From the NCBI GenBank assembly GCA_023953845.1, contig JAMLJC010000001.1, positions 2,418,001 to 2,482,000 of the forward strand: a stretch of 64,000 bases of DNA, read 5' to 3'. The position numbers and the translations under genes are program-made. The notes beneath the pieces were generated by a model. It was not told the origin of the DNA. It saw only the letters and a program-made list of their open reading frames with translations, and ran no database searches. Positions 42,991-51,057 of the stretch are shown here, piece after piece. Within the stretch, counting starts at the first letter, position 1, and each line of letters opens with the position of its first letter. This stretch comes from Rhizobiaceae bacterium (lineage in GTDB: Bacteria; Pseudomonadota; Alphaproteobacteria; Rhizobiales; Rhizobiaceae).

Positions 42991-43800
42991 TTAATGCTCA
43001 AGCTTGCCGCGCAGATAGCTGACGATCGACTGGAATTCCGGCAGTGCATGAATGTCGGAATCGCGCGGCCTCGAAAACGGAACTTCGATGACTTCCTGCA
43101 CCCGGCCGGGCCGCGGCGAGAGAAGAACGATACGGCTGGCCAGGAACACCGCCTCGGCGATGGAATGGGTGACGAGCACGATCGTCTTGCGCGTCTCCAT
43201 CCAGATCCGTTGAAGCTCGGTGTTCATGGTGTCGCGCGTGATCGCGTCGAGCGCGCCGAACGGCTCGTCCATCAGAAGGATGCCCGGATCGTAGCTCAGG
43301 GCGCGCGCGATCGCGGCGCGCTGGCGCATGCCGCCCGAAAGCTGGCGGGGATAGCTCTTCTCGAAACCCGCTATGCCTACGAGGGCGCAAAGCTCCCGCG
43401 CCTTGGCACGGCGTTGCGCCTTGTCGACGCCCCGCAGCTTGAGCGGCAGCGCGATGTTGTCTTCGACGCTCAACCATGGAAACAGGTTCGCTTCCTGGAA
43501 TACCATGCCGAGTTGCGACAGCGCGCCGACGTTGCGCTTGCTGCTGGCCCAGAGATTCGACCCGCCGATCTCGATGTTGCCGGCGGTCGGCGGCTCCAGG
43601 CCGGCGATCATGCGCAGCATGGTCGTCTTCCCGCAGCCGGACGGCCCCAGCAGGATCGTCATGTCCTCGCCAGCAATGTCGAGCGTCGTCGGCGTGAGCG
43701 CCAGGACCCCCTTTTCCGGCGAGCCGAAGCGTTTCTCGGCGCCCTTCAGCGCTATGGATTTCGGAAGGACCCCGGAAGCGAGGGCCTGCGCATTCGTCAT
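42991..43800 (-). CDS. ABC transporter ATPase, taurine/nitrate type (SsuB/TauB-like)
   Basis: 269 residues, full ATPase: Walker A GPSGCGKTT, Q-loop MVFQEANLFPWLSVEDN, signature LSGGMRQR, Walker B ILLMDEPFGALDAI and switch His in VTHSIAEAVFLA. The LFPWL and EPFGALD variants are typical of the SsuB/TauB/NrtD group. It overlaps the binding-protein stop (ATGA). Confidence 0.95.
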   Translation of the reverse strand: MTNAQALASGVLPKSIALKGAEKRFGSPEKGVLALTPTTLDIAGEDMTILLGPSGCGKTTMLRMIAGLEPPTAGNIEIGGSNLWASSKRNVGALSQLGMVFQEANLFPWLSVEDNIALPLKLRGVDKAQRRAKARELCALVGIAGFEKSYPRQLSGGMRQRAAIARALSYDPGILLMDEPFGALDAITRDTMNTELQRIWMETRKTIVLVTHSIAEAVFLASRIVLLSPRPGRVQEVIEVPFSRPRDSDIHALPEFQSIVSYLRGKLEH

Positions 43801-44822
43801 TTCATCGCCTCGTCGATGAATTCGTTGCTGTAGATGGCCTTCACGTCTCCAACCTCGGCAATGCCTGCCGTTGCAACAAGCCTGGCCGCACTCTCGAAGA
43901 CTTCAGGCACATTGCGCATGACGTTCGCCTCGCCCTGCGCGAGCGTCAGCTCGTTATAGGACTTTATCGCGGCAAGACGGAAATCGCGATCCTCATTGGC
44001 CGTGATCTCGAACTTGGCGACGACCCGATCCAGGATCTGCGCGGGATCGGCCGAGATGATCTCGAGCGCCGAATTGCGCATGGCGCGCACGAATTTCACG
44101 ACCGTGTCGCGGTTGGCCTGGGCGAACTGCTCCGTCATCACGATGACGCCGCCGGGCAACGGCGCATATTTGGAGGTGCTCCATATTTCCACCGGCTCGT
44201 TGTTTCGCTGCAGCAGGAGGGCGGTTTCGACCGTCGCCAGGAAGGCGTCGACGCGGCCCTGCTTCAGGATTTCGACATTGCCGGCATTCGAGCCGATGGC
44301 CTGCCGCGGCACCTCTGCGACCGGGATGTCGGCGCCTGCGAGCATGAGGTTCAGGATGTTCTCCTGACCGCCGCCCATGGACGCCACGCCGACATTTTTT
44401 CCGCGCAGGTCGGCGGGCGACATGATCGGGTCTTCCTTGCGGCTGACGAGATTGAAGATGCCGCCCTGAAGACTGGTGGCCACGGAGATCAGCCGGGTGT
44501 CCTGGGACGCGGAGGCCTTGAGGAGGTCGAGCAGCCCGATACGCGTGACGTTCGCCTGCTCCGCGATTACCTGCTGGATACCGACGGCCGTGCCGCGGGC
44601 ATTGTTGATCTCGACATCGAGGCCTTCCTTCTCGAAATGACCGCCGACCACGGCGTTCATCTCCTGAAGATATTCCAGAGCCAGATCGAAGGGCTCCATG
44701 AAGACAAGCTTGGTCGCCGATTGTGCGAACACAGGCATGCCGCCGGACAGCAGCAGCGCACCGCCGGCGGCGGTGCCTTTCAGAAAGCTGCGCCGGGAGA
44801 GGATTTCGTTGCAAGCGTTCAT
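43797..44822 (-). CDS. ABC transporter substrate-binding protein, NMT1/SsuA type, Tat-exported
   Basis: 341 residues from the ATG at 44822, chosen for the AAGGGGAACGAC before it. LSRRSFLKGTAAGGALLLS is a twin-arginine signal. The mature protein (LVFMEPFDLALEYLQEMNAV, FEKEGLDVEINNARG, DLRGKNVGVASMGGG, LKQGRVDAFLATVETALLLQ) fits the NMT1/SsuA fold, whose ligands range from aliphatic sulfonates to pyrimidine-like and aromatic acids. It is the second gene of its unit, 30 bases after the nitronate monooxygenase gene. Confidence 0.9.
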   Translation of the reverse strand: MNACNEILSRRSFLKGTAAGGALLLSGGMPVFAQSATKLVFMEPFDLALEYLQEMNAVVGGHFEKEGLDVEINNARGTAVGIQQVIAEQANVTRIGLLDLLKASASQDTRLISVATSLQGGIFNLVSRKEDPIMSPADLRGKNVGVASMGGGQENILNLMLAGADIPVAEVPRQAIGSNAGNVEILKQGRVDAFLATVETALLLQRNNEPVEIWSTSKYAPLPGGVIVMTEQFAQANRDTVVKFVRAMRNSALEIISADPAQILDRVVAKFEITANEDRDFRLAAIKSYNELTLAQGEANVMRNVPEVFESAARLVATAGIAEVGDVKAIYSNEFIDEAMK

Positions 44823-44852
44823 GTCGTTCCCCTTATTCTGCACCATCAAAGT

Positions 44853-45845
44853 TCAGGTAGAATACTTTTGCGACCATGGGTCCCGCTTTTCCGCCGCGAT
44901 CGCTCCGGCGTACTCATCGCGCAGCCGCGCGATGATCTCGGCGGCGGGCTCGGCCTTTCGCACCGCACCGACACCCTGGCCGGCGGACCAGATGTCCTTC
45001 CATGCCTTGGGCTGTTTATCGGCGTAGTTCATGTCGAATTTACCGCCGTTCCTGAGTTCGTCCGGGTTCAGCCCGACCGCGAGGAGGCTTGGCCTCAGCT
45101 TGTATGCCCATCCGCCTGTTATGGCGTTGGTCAGCACCAGATCCTTCGACTGGCATTCGATGACCATGTTCTTGTAGCGCTCGTCCGCAAGGCTTTCGTT
45201 CGAGGCGATGAACCGCGTGCCGACATAGACCAGATCCGCGCCCAGAGCCTGCGCGGACCGCACGGCATTGCCGTTGCCGATGGCGCCGCCGATCACGATG
45301 ATCCCGTCATAGAACTCGCGGACCGCTTCCACGAACGCCGGGGCGGCGAGCTGGCCGGTATGGCCACCTGCGCCCGAGCAGACCAGAACGAGCCCGTCGG
45401 CCCCTGCATCGGCCGCCTTGCGCGCATATTCCGGCGTGTTGACGTCGGCGAACACGAGGCCGCCATAGGAATGGATGGCTTCGAGCGCCGGTTTTGGGCT
45501 GCCCAGCGCCGTGATCACCAGCGGCGGCTTGTATTTGAGGCAAAGCTCGAGATCGTCCCCGAGGCGCTGGTTCGTCGAATGCGTGATGAGGCTCAATGCC
45601 CATGGCGCGACCTTCTCGCCCGCCGCGCGGGCGGCGTCCAGACGGCGGGTCAGGTCGCCCAGCCATTCGTCCAGGATCTGCGGCGTTCTCGCATTCACCG
45701 TGGGGATGGAGCCGATGACGCCATTGCGACAGGCTTCCATGACGAGGTCGATGCTGGAAACAAGGAACATCGGCGCAGCGATGACCGGCATGGCCAACTG
45801 CTCTACCCAATCCGCCGGCAGGCGGCACTTGCCCGGTAAGGTCAT
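44853..45845 (-). CDS. Nitronate monooxygenase-family FMN enzyme
   Basis: 330 residues from the ATG at 45845. The open frame extends further upstream but loses family resemblance there. It is a TIM barrel with the NMO pattern: MPVIAAPMFLVSSIDLVMEA (FMN site), VITALGSPKPALEAIHSYGG, CSGAGGHTGQLAA with the catalytic-type His, and VIGGAIGNGNAVRSAQALGADLVYVGTRF. Family members oxidise propionate-3-nitronate to malonate semialdehyde, and others are enoyl reductases or related flavoenzymes. Heading an operon with an importer, it probably acts early on the imported compound. A malonate-derived product would fit the malonyl-CoA genes transcribed divergently; this link is inference. Confidence 0.85.
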   Translation of the reverse strand: MTLPGKCRLPADWVEQLAMPVIAAPMFLVSSIDLVMEACRNGVIGSIPTVNARTPQILDEWLGDLTRRLDAARAAGEKVAPWALSLITHSTNQRLGDDLELCLKYKPPLVITALGSPKPALEAIHSYGGLVFADVNTPEYARKAADAGADGLVLVCSGAGGHTGQLAAPAFVEAVREFYDGIIVIGGAIGNGNAVRSAQALGADLVYVGTRFIASNESLADERYKNMVIECQSKDLVLTNAITGGWAYKLRPSLLAVGLNPDELRNGGKFDMNYADKQPKAWKDIWSAGQGVGAVRKAEPAAEIIARLRDEYAGAIAAEKRDPWSQKYST

Positions 45846-46201
45846 TCTATCTCTGGCTACCCGCAATACACTTCTTGATCGGTCACTCGCCCGCAAGGTC
45901 TCGCCTGAGCGATGACGGTGGAACCGTATGGAGAGCGTTTCATAGAGCGAATATAGCCAGAAGGGCATTATTCGTTGTTGGTATGCCTGCCGGTTATGGA
46001 CAGATGCCATTCCAGTGAGGCTTCGGGCGATGTGGCGGGCTTATACACGCAATCATGCAGCCGCGGACTGCTTTTGTCTTCAGCCTGCATCGGAAACATG
46101 GCAAGACATATAACGATAGGAAATAGCTACACTCATGACGGTGATGGACACCCCGCCAGCGGCCCCGCATGGTCGCCCGGAATTGTGTCAGGATTGCCGG
46201 A
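45846..46201. other. 356-base divergent promoter region
   Basis: Lies between the nitronate monooxygenase gene (-) and the DUF1116 gene (+). No coding capacity is convincing. It contains LysR-type box D (45,985-45,999) and a nearby ATAGCC half-site (about 45,953). It should hold both divergent promoters. Confidence 0.5.
45985..45999. promoter_or_regulatory. LysR-type box D between the NMO and DUF1116 units
   Basis: ATGCCT-GCC-GGTTAT, preceded by GGT. T-N11-A layout. It shares GCC-GGT with site C and lies about 140 bases before the NMO start and 200 before DUF1116. Confidence 0.6.
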
Positions 46202-47455
46202 ATGAGCGAGTCCACCAACCGATCCGCTGATCTCGATCTTGCCAATAGCGAGGTCTTCGAGCGGCTTTGCACGGCCAGGCCGATGCTGGTGGGCATGTCG
46301 ACCGCGCGCGAGGCCATTCCGGGGATGGATTCGCATCTTGTCCTGCACGCCGGCCCGCCGGTGACATGGCAGAAGATGGCGCCGGCCATGCGGGCGGCGG
46401 TCTGCGGCGGGCTCGTCTTCGAAGGTCTCGCCGCATCGATCGGCGAGGCGGAAATGCTTGCCGCGTCCGGGGCGATCCGCTTCGCGCCGGCGCATGACCA
46501 TGATGCGGCCGGCGCCATGGCGGGCATCATCACCGCGTCCATGCCGGTCTTCGTCGTCGAAGAGGAAAAATCCGGCGTCAGGGCCTATGTCTCGATCAAT
46601 GAGGGTCTCGGCAAGGCGCTGCGCTTCGGCGCCAACGGGCCGGAGGTCCTGCAAAGGCTCCGCTGGATGCGTGACGAGTTCCATCCGCTGCTCGGTGAGG
46701 CGCTCGCGAAAGCCGGGCCGATGGATCTCAAGGCGATGGTCGCGGAAGCGCTGCGGCGGGGTGACGAGGCCCACAACCGCAACAAGGCGGCCACCAGCCA
46801 GTTCTTCCGCGAGATCGCGGTGCCATTGCTGGCCACGCGCGCGCCGCACGAGAAACTGGAAGCCGCCCTGCGCTTCATCGGCGGCAATGACCATTTCTTC
46901 CTGTCGCTTTCGATCGCCCATGCCAAGGCGACCTCCCTCTATGCGGAGCAGATCGGCCGTGGCAGCATCGTGACGGTGATGGCGGGCAACGGCGTCGAGG
47001 TCGGCATCCGCGTCGCCGGTCTGGGGCGGCGGTGGTTCACGGCGCCGGCCGGCGTCGCCAACGTCAAGCTCTTTCCCGGCCACGGCATCGAGGAGGCGAC
47101 GCCGACCATGGGCGATTCCTATATTACCGAGAGCATCGGCCTGGGAGCCTTTGCGCTGGCTGCCGCGCCGGCGATCGCTTCCTTCATCGGCGGAACGGTG
47201 GAAGAGCTTCTGGCGCGTTCGGAAACCATGCGCGACATCACCGTGGGGGAGCATCCCGACTTCGTGATGCCGGCGCTCGGTTTTCGCGGCGTGCCCTGCG
47301 GCATCGACGTGCGCCGCGTGGTGGCGACGGGCATTGCGCCGCTCATCAACACCGGCATCGCGTCGAACATTGCCGGCGTCGGACAGATCGGCGCGGGAAT
47401 CCAGGAGATTCCGCTGGCATGCTTCGACGAGGCGGCGTCGGCTCTCGGTCGCTGA
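46202..47455 (+). CDS. DUF1116 protein (YlbE/AllG family)
   Basis: 417 residues from the ATG at 46202, preceded by AGGA. Family segments are VLHAGPPVTWQKMAPAMRAA, FAPAHDHDAAGAMAGIIT, LRFGANGPEVLQRLRWMRD, NRNKAATSQFFREIAVPLL, FIGGNDHFFLSLSIAHAKAT and GNGVEVGIRVAGLG. DUF1116 includes E. coli YlbE (AllG), recently linked, as I recall, to oxamate carbamoyltransferase with FdrA and YlbF. Here there is no FdrA or YlbF partner; instead malonyl-CoA decarboxylase follows after 38 bases. It may therefore act on a malonate-related acid or amide. The function is uncertain; the family assignment is firm. Confidence 0.85.
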   Translation: MSESTNRSADLDLANSEVFERLCTARPMLVGMSTAREAIPGMDSHLVLHAGPPVTWQKMAPAMRAAVCGGLVFEGLAASIGEAEMLAASGAIRFAPAHDHDAAGAMAGIITASMPVFVVEEEKSGVRAYVSINEGLGKALRFGANGPEVLQRLRWMRDEFHPLLGEALAKAGPMDLKAMVAEALRRGDEAHNRNKAATSQFFREIAVPLLATRAPHEKLEAALRFIGGNDHFFLSLSIAHAKATSLYAEQIGRGSIVTVMAGNGVEVGIRVAGLGRRWFTAPAGVANVKLFPGHGIEEATPTMGDSYITESIGLGAFALAAAPAIASFIGGTVEELLARSETMRDITVGEHPDFVMPALGFRGVPCGIDVRRVVATGIAPLINTGIASNIAGVGQIGAGIQEIPLACFDEAASALGR

Positions 47456-47493
47456 GGCCTGAGGGTGCCGGACCGCACGATGGAGTACGGCTG

Positions 47494-48873
47494 ATGAGCG
47501 TGACCTTTCTGTCGGACCTGATGTCTGAACTCGGCCAGCGCGGCCGCAATCTGCTGCTGCGCGGCCGCGAAACCCGCAAGAGCCCGGAGGAACTGTGTGA
47601 GGCGCTGGTCTCGCAGAAGGGCCAGATTTCCTGCTTCGTGCTGTCCGAGGCGATCTTCGACCATTGGGAAAAGCTGGACGAAAGCGGCCGCGAGGCCTTC
47701 CTGACCATGATCGCTGAGCGTTTAGGACCTGACCGGGAAGCGATAATGCGGGCCGTGGACGCGCTGAAGACGGACGCGGATATGGATGCCCTCTACCGTG
47801 TGCACCGCGCGAGCGAGCCGCGCGTGCAGGAACTGATCCGGCGTCTGAACCACGCGAGCAACGGCACGCAACGCCTCGTCAGGATGCGCGAGGCGTTGCT
47901 GAGCGCTCTGGAGACGAAGCCCTCCCTGAAGAATCTTGACGGGGACTTCTCCCATCTCTTCACGTCTTGGTTCAATCGCGGCTTTCTGGAACTGCTGCCC
48001 ATCAACTGGGACACGTCGGCCAGCGTCCTGGAGAAGATCATCCGCTACGAGGCGGTTCACGAAATCACCGGCTGGGACGATCTGCGCCGCCGCATCGAGC
48101 CCCGGGACAGGAGGCTGTTCGCGTTCTTCCATCCGCAGATGCGCGACGAGCCGCTGATCTTTGTCGAGGTCGCGCTGACCGATCACGTGCCGGACAATAT
48201 CGGTTCGCTGCTCGCCACGGGCCGCGCCGAACTCGATCCGCGCATGGCGACCACCGCCGTCTTCTATTCGATTTCCAATTGCCAGAAAGGTCTTCGCGGC
48301 ATCTCTTTCGGCAACTTCCTGATCAAGCAGGTGGTCGACAAGCTGCGCGCCGAGTTTCCCAACCTCAGGAATTTCGTCACGTTGTCGCCGGTGCCGGGTT
48401 TCGCCGTCTGGCTCGACGGCGTTATCGCCGACAGGACGCAGGGGCTTCTTTCGCCGCAGGACGTCGAGCTGCTGAGCCTGATCGATGCGAGGGACTGGCA
48501 GGCGGACACGGAAGGACGACAGCAGCTCGGCGCCCTGCTGGAATCTCTCGCCGCCTTCTACTTCCTCGAGGCGAGAGACCCGAAGGGCCGTCCTCTCGAT
48601 CCCGTCGCGCGCTTCCATCTCGGCAACGGAGCCTGTCTGGACAACATCCACGCTTTCGCGGACCTTTCCGACAAAGGACGCTCGGATGCCCGCACGCTGA
48701 TGGTGAATTACCGCTACGCGACGGCCGACATCGAAACCAATCACGAGGCCTATGCCGAACGCGGTATTGTGGTCGCCTCTTCGAGCGTGAAGGGTATTCT
48801 GAGGAAATTCATGGCAAGAGCGAGGAACAACCAGATGCTCAACCACCAGTCGCAAGAAGATCATGTCGCATAA
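47494..48873 (+). CDS. matA: Malonyl-CoA decarboxylase
   Basis: 459 residues from the ATG at 47494; upstream in-frame codons lie within the DUF1116 gene. It matches the rhizobial MatA/MLYCD family: helical N-terminus SPEELCEALVSQKGQISCFV, then FLELLPINWDTSASVLEKII, FFHPQMRDEPLIFVEVALT, FYSISNCQKGLRGISFGNF and FVTLSPVPGFAVWL. The reaction is malonyl-CoA to acetyl-CoA plus CO2. The end overlaps matB by 11 bases, so MatA and MatB are translationally coupled and make a malonate to acetyl-CoA route. Confidence 0.93.
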   Translation: MSVTFLSDLMSELGQRGRNLLLRGRETRKSPEELCEALVSQKGQISCFVLSEAIFDHWEKLDESGREAFLTMIAERLGPDREAIMRAVDALKTDADMDALYRVHRASEPRVQELIRRLNHASNGTQRLVRMREALLSALETKPSLKNLDGDFSHLFTSWFNRGFLELLPINWDTSASVLEKIIRYEAVHEITGWDDLRRRIEPRDRRLFAFFHPQMRDEPLIFVEVALTDHVPDNIGSLLATGRAELDPRMATTAVFYSISNCQKGLRGISFGNFLIKQVVDKLRAEFPNLRNFVTLSPVPGFAVWLDGVIADRTQGLLSPQDVELLSLIDARDWQADTEGRQQLGALLESLAAFYFLEARDPKGRPLDPVARFHLGNGACLDNIHAFADLSDKGRSDARTLMVNYRYATADIETNHEAYAERGIVVASSSVKGILRKFMARARNNQMLNHQSQEDHVA

Positions 48874-50377
48874 TCTGTTCTCCCAGATTTCCTCACGGGT
48901 CTCCGACCCGAATGCATCCTTCATGCGCATGGCCGATGGCGCCGTGCTCAGCTATGGCGAAGCATTCGCCCTTTCCGCACGCTACGCGAACGTGCTTCGC
49001 AACAAGGGCGTCGTGATCGGCGACAGGGTCGCGGTGCAGGTCGAAAAATCGCCTGAGGCGATCATCCTCTATCTCGCCTGCCTGCGCGTCGGCGCGGCGT
49101 TCCTGCCGCTCAACACCGCATACACCACCGCGGAGCTCGAATATTTCATCGGCGACGCATCTCCGCACATCTTCGTCTGCGACCCCTCGAAACAGGACGA
49201 GATCGCGCCCGTATGCGGCGGGCATGGCGTCGCATCCCTGCTGACGCTGGGTGCGAAAGGCGAGGGCACGCTTCCGGAACTCGCCGCGTCGATGGACGAC
49301 AGCTACCCGACGGCCGCAGTCGAGGCGAGCGACCTTGCGGCGATGCTCTATACCTCCGGCACCACCGGCCGTTCCAAGGGCGCGATGCTGACGCATGCCA
49401 ATTTGTCGTCGAACGCGCGCACGCTTGTCGAATACTGGCAGTTCACGAAGGACGACGTGCTGCTGCACGCGCTGCCGATCTTCCACACGCACGGGCTTTT
49501 CGTGGCCACGAACGTGGTCCTGTTCGCCGGCGCCTCGATGATCTTCCTGCCGAAGTTCGATGTAGAGGCGATCCGCAGGGAGCTTCCCGGCGCGACCACG
49601 CTGATGGGCGTCCCGACCTTCTACACGCGGCTGGTGAAGGAGGACTGGCTCAACCGGGACAACACCGACCACATGCGGCTGTTCATCTCGGGCTCGGCGC
49701 CGCTGCTCGCCGAAACGCATCGCCAGTGGACGAACCGCACGGGCCATCACATCCTCGAGCGCTACGGCATGACGGAAACGAACATGATCACGTCGAACCC
49801 GTATGATGGCGAGCGGGTTCCGGGCTCGGTCGGCTTTCCCCTTCCGGGCGTCAATGTGCGCATCACGCATCTGGAAAGCGGGGAAATCCTGCCCGCGAAC
49901 GAAGTGGGCATGATCGAGGTGAAGGGGCCGAACGTCTTCAAGGGCTACTGGCGCATGCCTGACAAGACACGCGCCGAATTCCGCGACGATGGCTACTTCA
50001 TCACCGGCGATGTCGGCGTGATCGACGATCGTGGTTACATTTCGATCGTGGGCCGCAACAAGGATCTCGTCATCACCGGCGGATACAACGTCTATCCCAA
50101 GGAGATCGAGACGGAGATCGACAGGATGGAGGGCGTCGACGAAAGCGCCGTGATCGGTGTGCCGCATGGCGATTTCGGCGAGGCCGTGACTGCCGTCGTC
50201 GTGCTCCAGCCCGGCGCGTCCCTTACCGAGGCGGCGGTGCTGAAGGCGCTCGACGGGCGTCTGGCGAAATACAAGCTGCCGAAACGGGTGCTCTTCGACG
50301 CGGCCTTGCCTCGCAACACGATGGGCAAGGTGATCAAGGCCGATCTCAGGAAGAAATACGAGGACCTCTACAAATAG
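48863..50377 (+). CDS. matB: Malonyl-CoA synthetase (AMP-forming)
   Basis: 504 residues. Adenylate-forming enzyme with LYTSGTTGRSKGAML (ATP loop), LPIFHTHGLFVATNVV, LERYGMTETNM, FITGDVGVIDDRGY, GRNKDLVITGGYNVYPKEIE and the catalytic Lys region NTMGKVIKADLRKKY. Its length and close coupling to matA identify it as MatB, which converts malonate, ATP and CoA to malonyl-CoA. With matA it lets the cell grow on malonate or on compounds that yield malonate. No matC carrier or matR regulator is beside it; the regulator here is probably the LysR protein at 58.5-59.5 kb. Confidence 0.93.
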   Translation: MSHNLFSQISSRVSDPNASFMRMADGAVLSYGEAFALSARYANVLRNKGVVIGDRVAVQVEKSPEAIILYLACLRVGAAFLPLNTAYTTAELEYFIGDASPHIFVCDPSKQDEIAPVCGGHGVASLLTLGAKGEGTLPELAASMDDSYPTAAVEASDLAAMLYTSGTTGRSKGAMLTHANLSSNARTLVEYWQFTKDDVLLHALPIFHTHGLFVATNVVLFAGASMIFLPKFDVEAIRRELPGATTLMGVPTFYTRLVKEDWLNRDNTDHMRLFISGSAPLLAETHRQWTNRTGHHILERYGMTETNMITSNPYDGERVPGSVGFPLPGVNVRITHLESGEILPANEVGMIEVKGPNVFKGYWRMPDKTRAEFRDDGYFITGDVGVIDDRGYISIVGRNKDLVITGGYNVYPKEIETEIDRMEGVDESAVIGVPHGDFGEAVTAVVVLQPGASLTEAAVLKALDGRLAKYKLPKRVLFDAALPRNTMGKVIKADLRKKYEDLYK

Positions 50378-50379
50378 GG

Positions 50380-50844
50380 TCAGGCGGCGTTCGCACCGCC
50401 GGCCTCCACGGCCTTGCCGAAGTCGGCAAAGAACTGGTCGGCGAGTTTTTTCGCGACGCCATCGATCAGGCGCGAGCCGAGTTGCGCGATCTTGCCGCCG
50501 ATATCGGCCTGGACGTCGTAGGCGAGACGGGTGGCTTCCCCCTCCGGTGTAAGATCGACGTTTGCGCCACCCTTGGCGAACCCCGCAATGCCGCCCTGGC
50601 CTTCGCCGACGATCCGGCAGCCATGCGGCGCATCGACGTCTTCGAAGCGCACCGTGCCTTTGAAGCGGGCCGCGATCGGGCCGATCTTCACTTTCACCAC
50701 GGCGTTGAAAGTTCCATCCTCCGTTCTTTCGAGCGATTCGCATCCCGGAATGCTGGCGCGCAGGATCTCCGTATCGTTGATCGCTTCCCACACGCGGGAG
50801 CGCGCGGCGGCGAGGACGACTTCGTTCTTCAGCGTGAAAGCCAT
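50380..50844 (-). CDS. CoxG-like SRPBCC protein
   Basis: 154 residues. The pattern FTLKNEVVLAAARSRVWEAI, ASIPGCESLERTEDG, VKVKIGPIAARFKGTVRFED and GEATRLAYDVQADIGGKIAQLGSRLIDG is the CoxG (carbon monoxide dehydrogenase subunit G) family. These proteins accompany molybdenum hydroxylases of the CoxLMS type and may recruit them to the membrane. The matching hydroxylase subunits are at 60.7-64.0 kb. It converges on matB (2 bases apart) and is divergent from the amidase, with LysR-type box A between. Confidence 0.9.
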   Translation of the reverse strand: MAFTLKNEVVLAAARSRVWEAINDTEILRASIPGCESLERTEDGTFNAVVKVKIGPIAARFKGTVRFEDVDAPHGCRIVGEGQGGIAGFAKGGANVDLTPEGEATRLAYDVQADIGGKIAQLGSRLIDGVAKKLADQFFADFGKAVEAGGANAA

Positions 50845-50966
50845 TGGGATCTCCAGATGCGGGAAAGCGCCGCGGGCTTATCCGGCCTTGCACCATGTCC
50901 CGGCGTCGCCGGGGATGCGCGTAGCACCGCCCGATACGGGCAGCCAGACATGTTCGGTCGAGCGCT

Positions 50967-50981
50967 ATAGCCGTTGGCTAT
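50967..50981. promoter_or_regulatory. LysR-type box A between coxG-like and amidase genes
   Basis: ATAGCC-GTT-GGCTAT, a perfect 6-bp inverted repeat with 3-base spacer, preceded by GCGCT. It is the best-formed of the six sites and a T-N11-A motif, suited to control of both divergent genes. Confidence 0.7.
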
Positions 50982-51057
50982 GTCGGGCTCATCTGTCGAT
51001 TTGTTCCGACCCGACAGGCGTGGAAAAGTCACGACATTGACAGATGTTGGATGCTGA

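Noticed and set aside
45846..46010. Upstream extension of the nitronate monooxygenase frame (55 extra codons)
   Set aside because: The extra residues are Arg/His-rich and unlike the family, whose N-terminus begins at the ATG at 45,845; the extension would also cover LysR box D.
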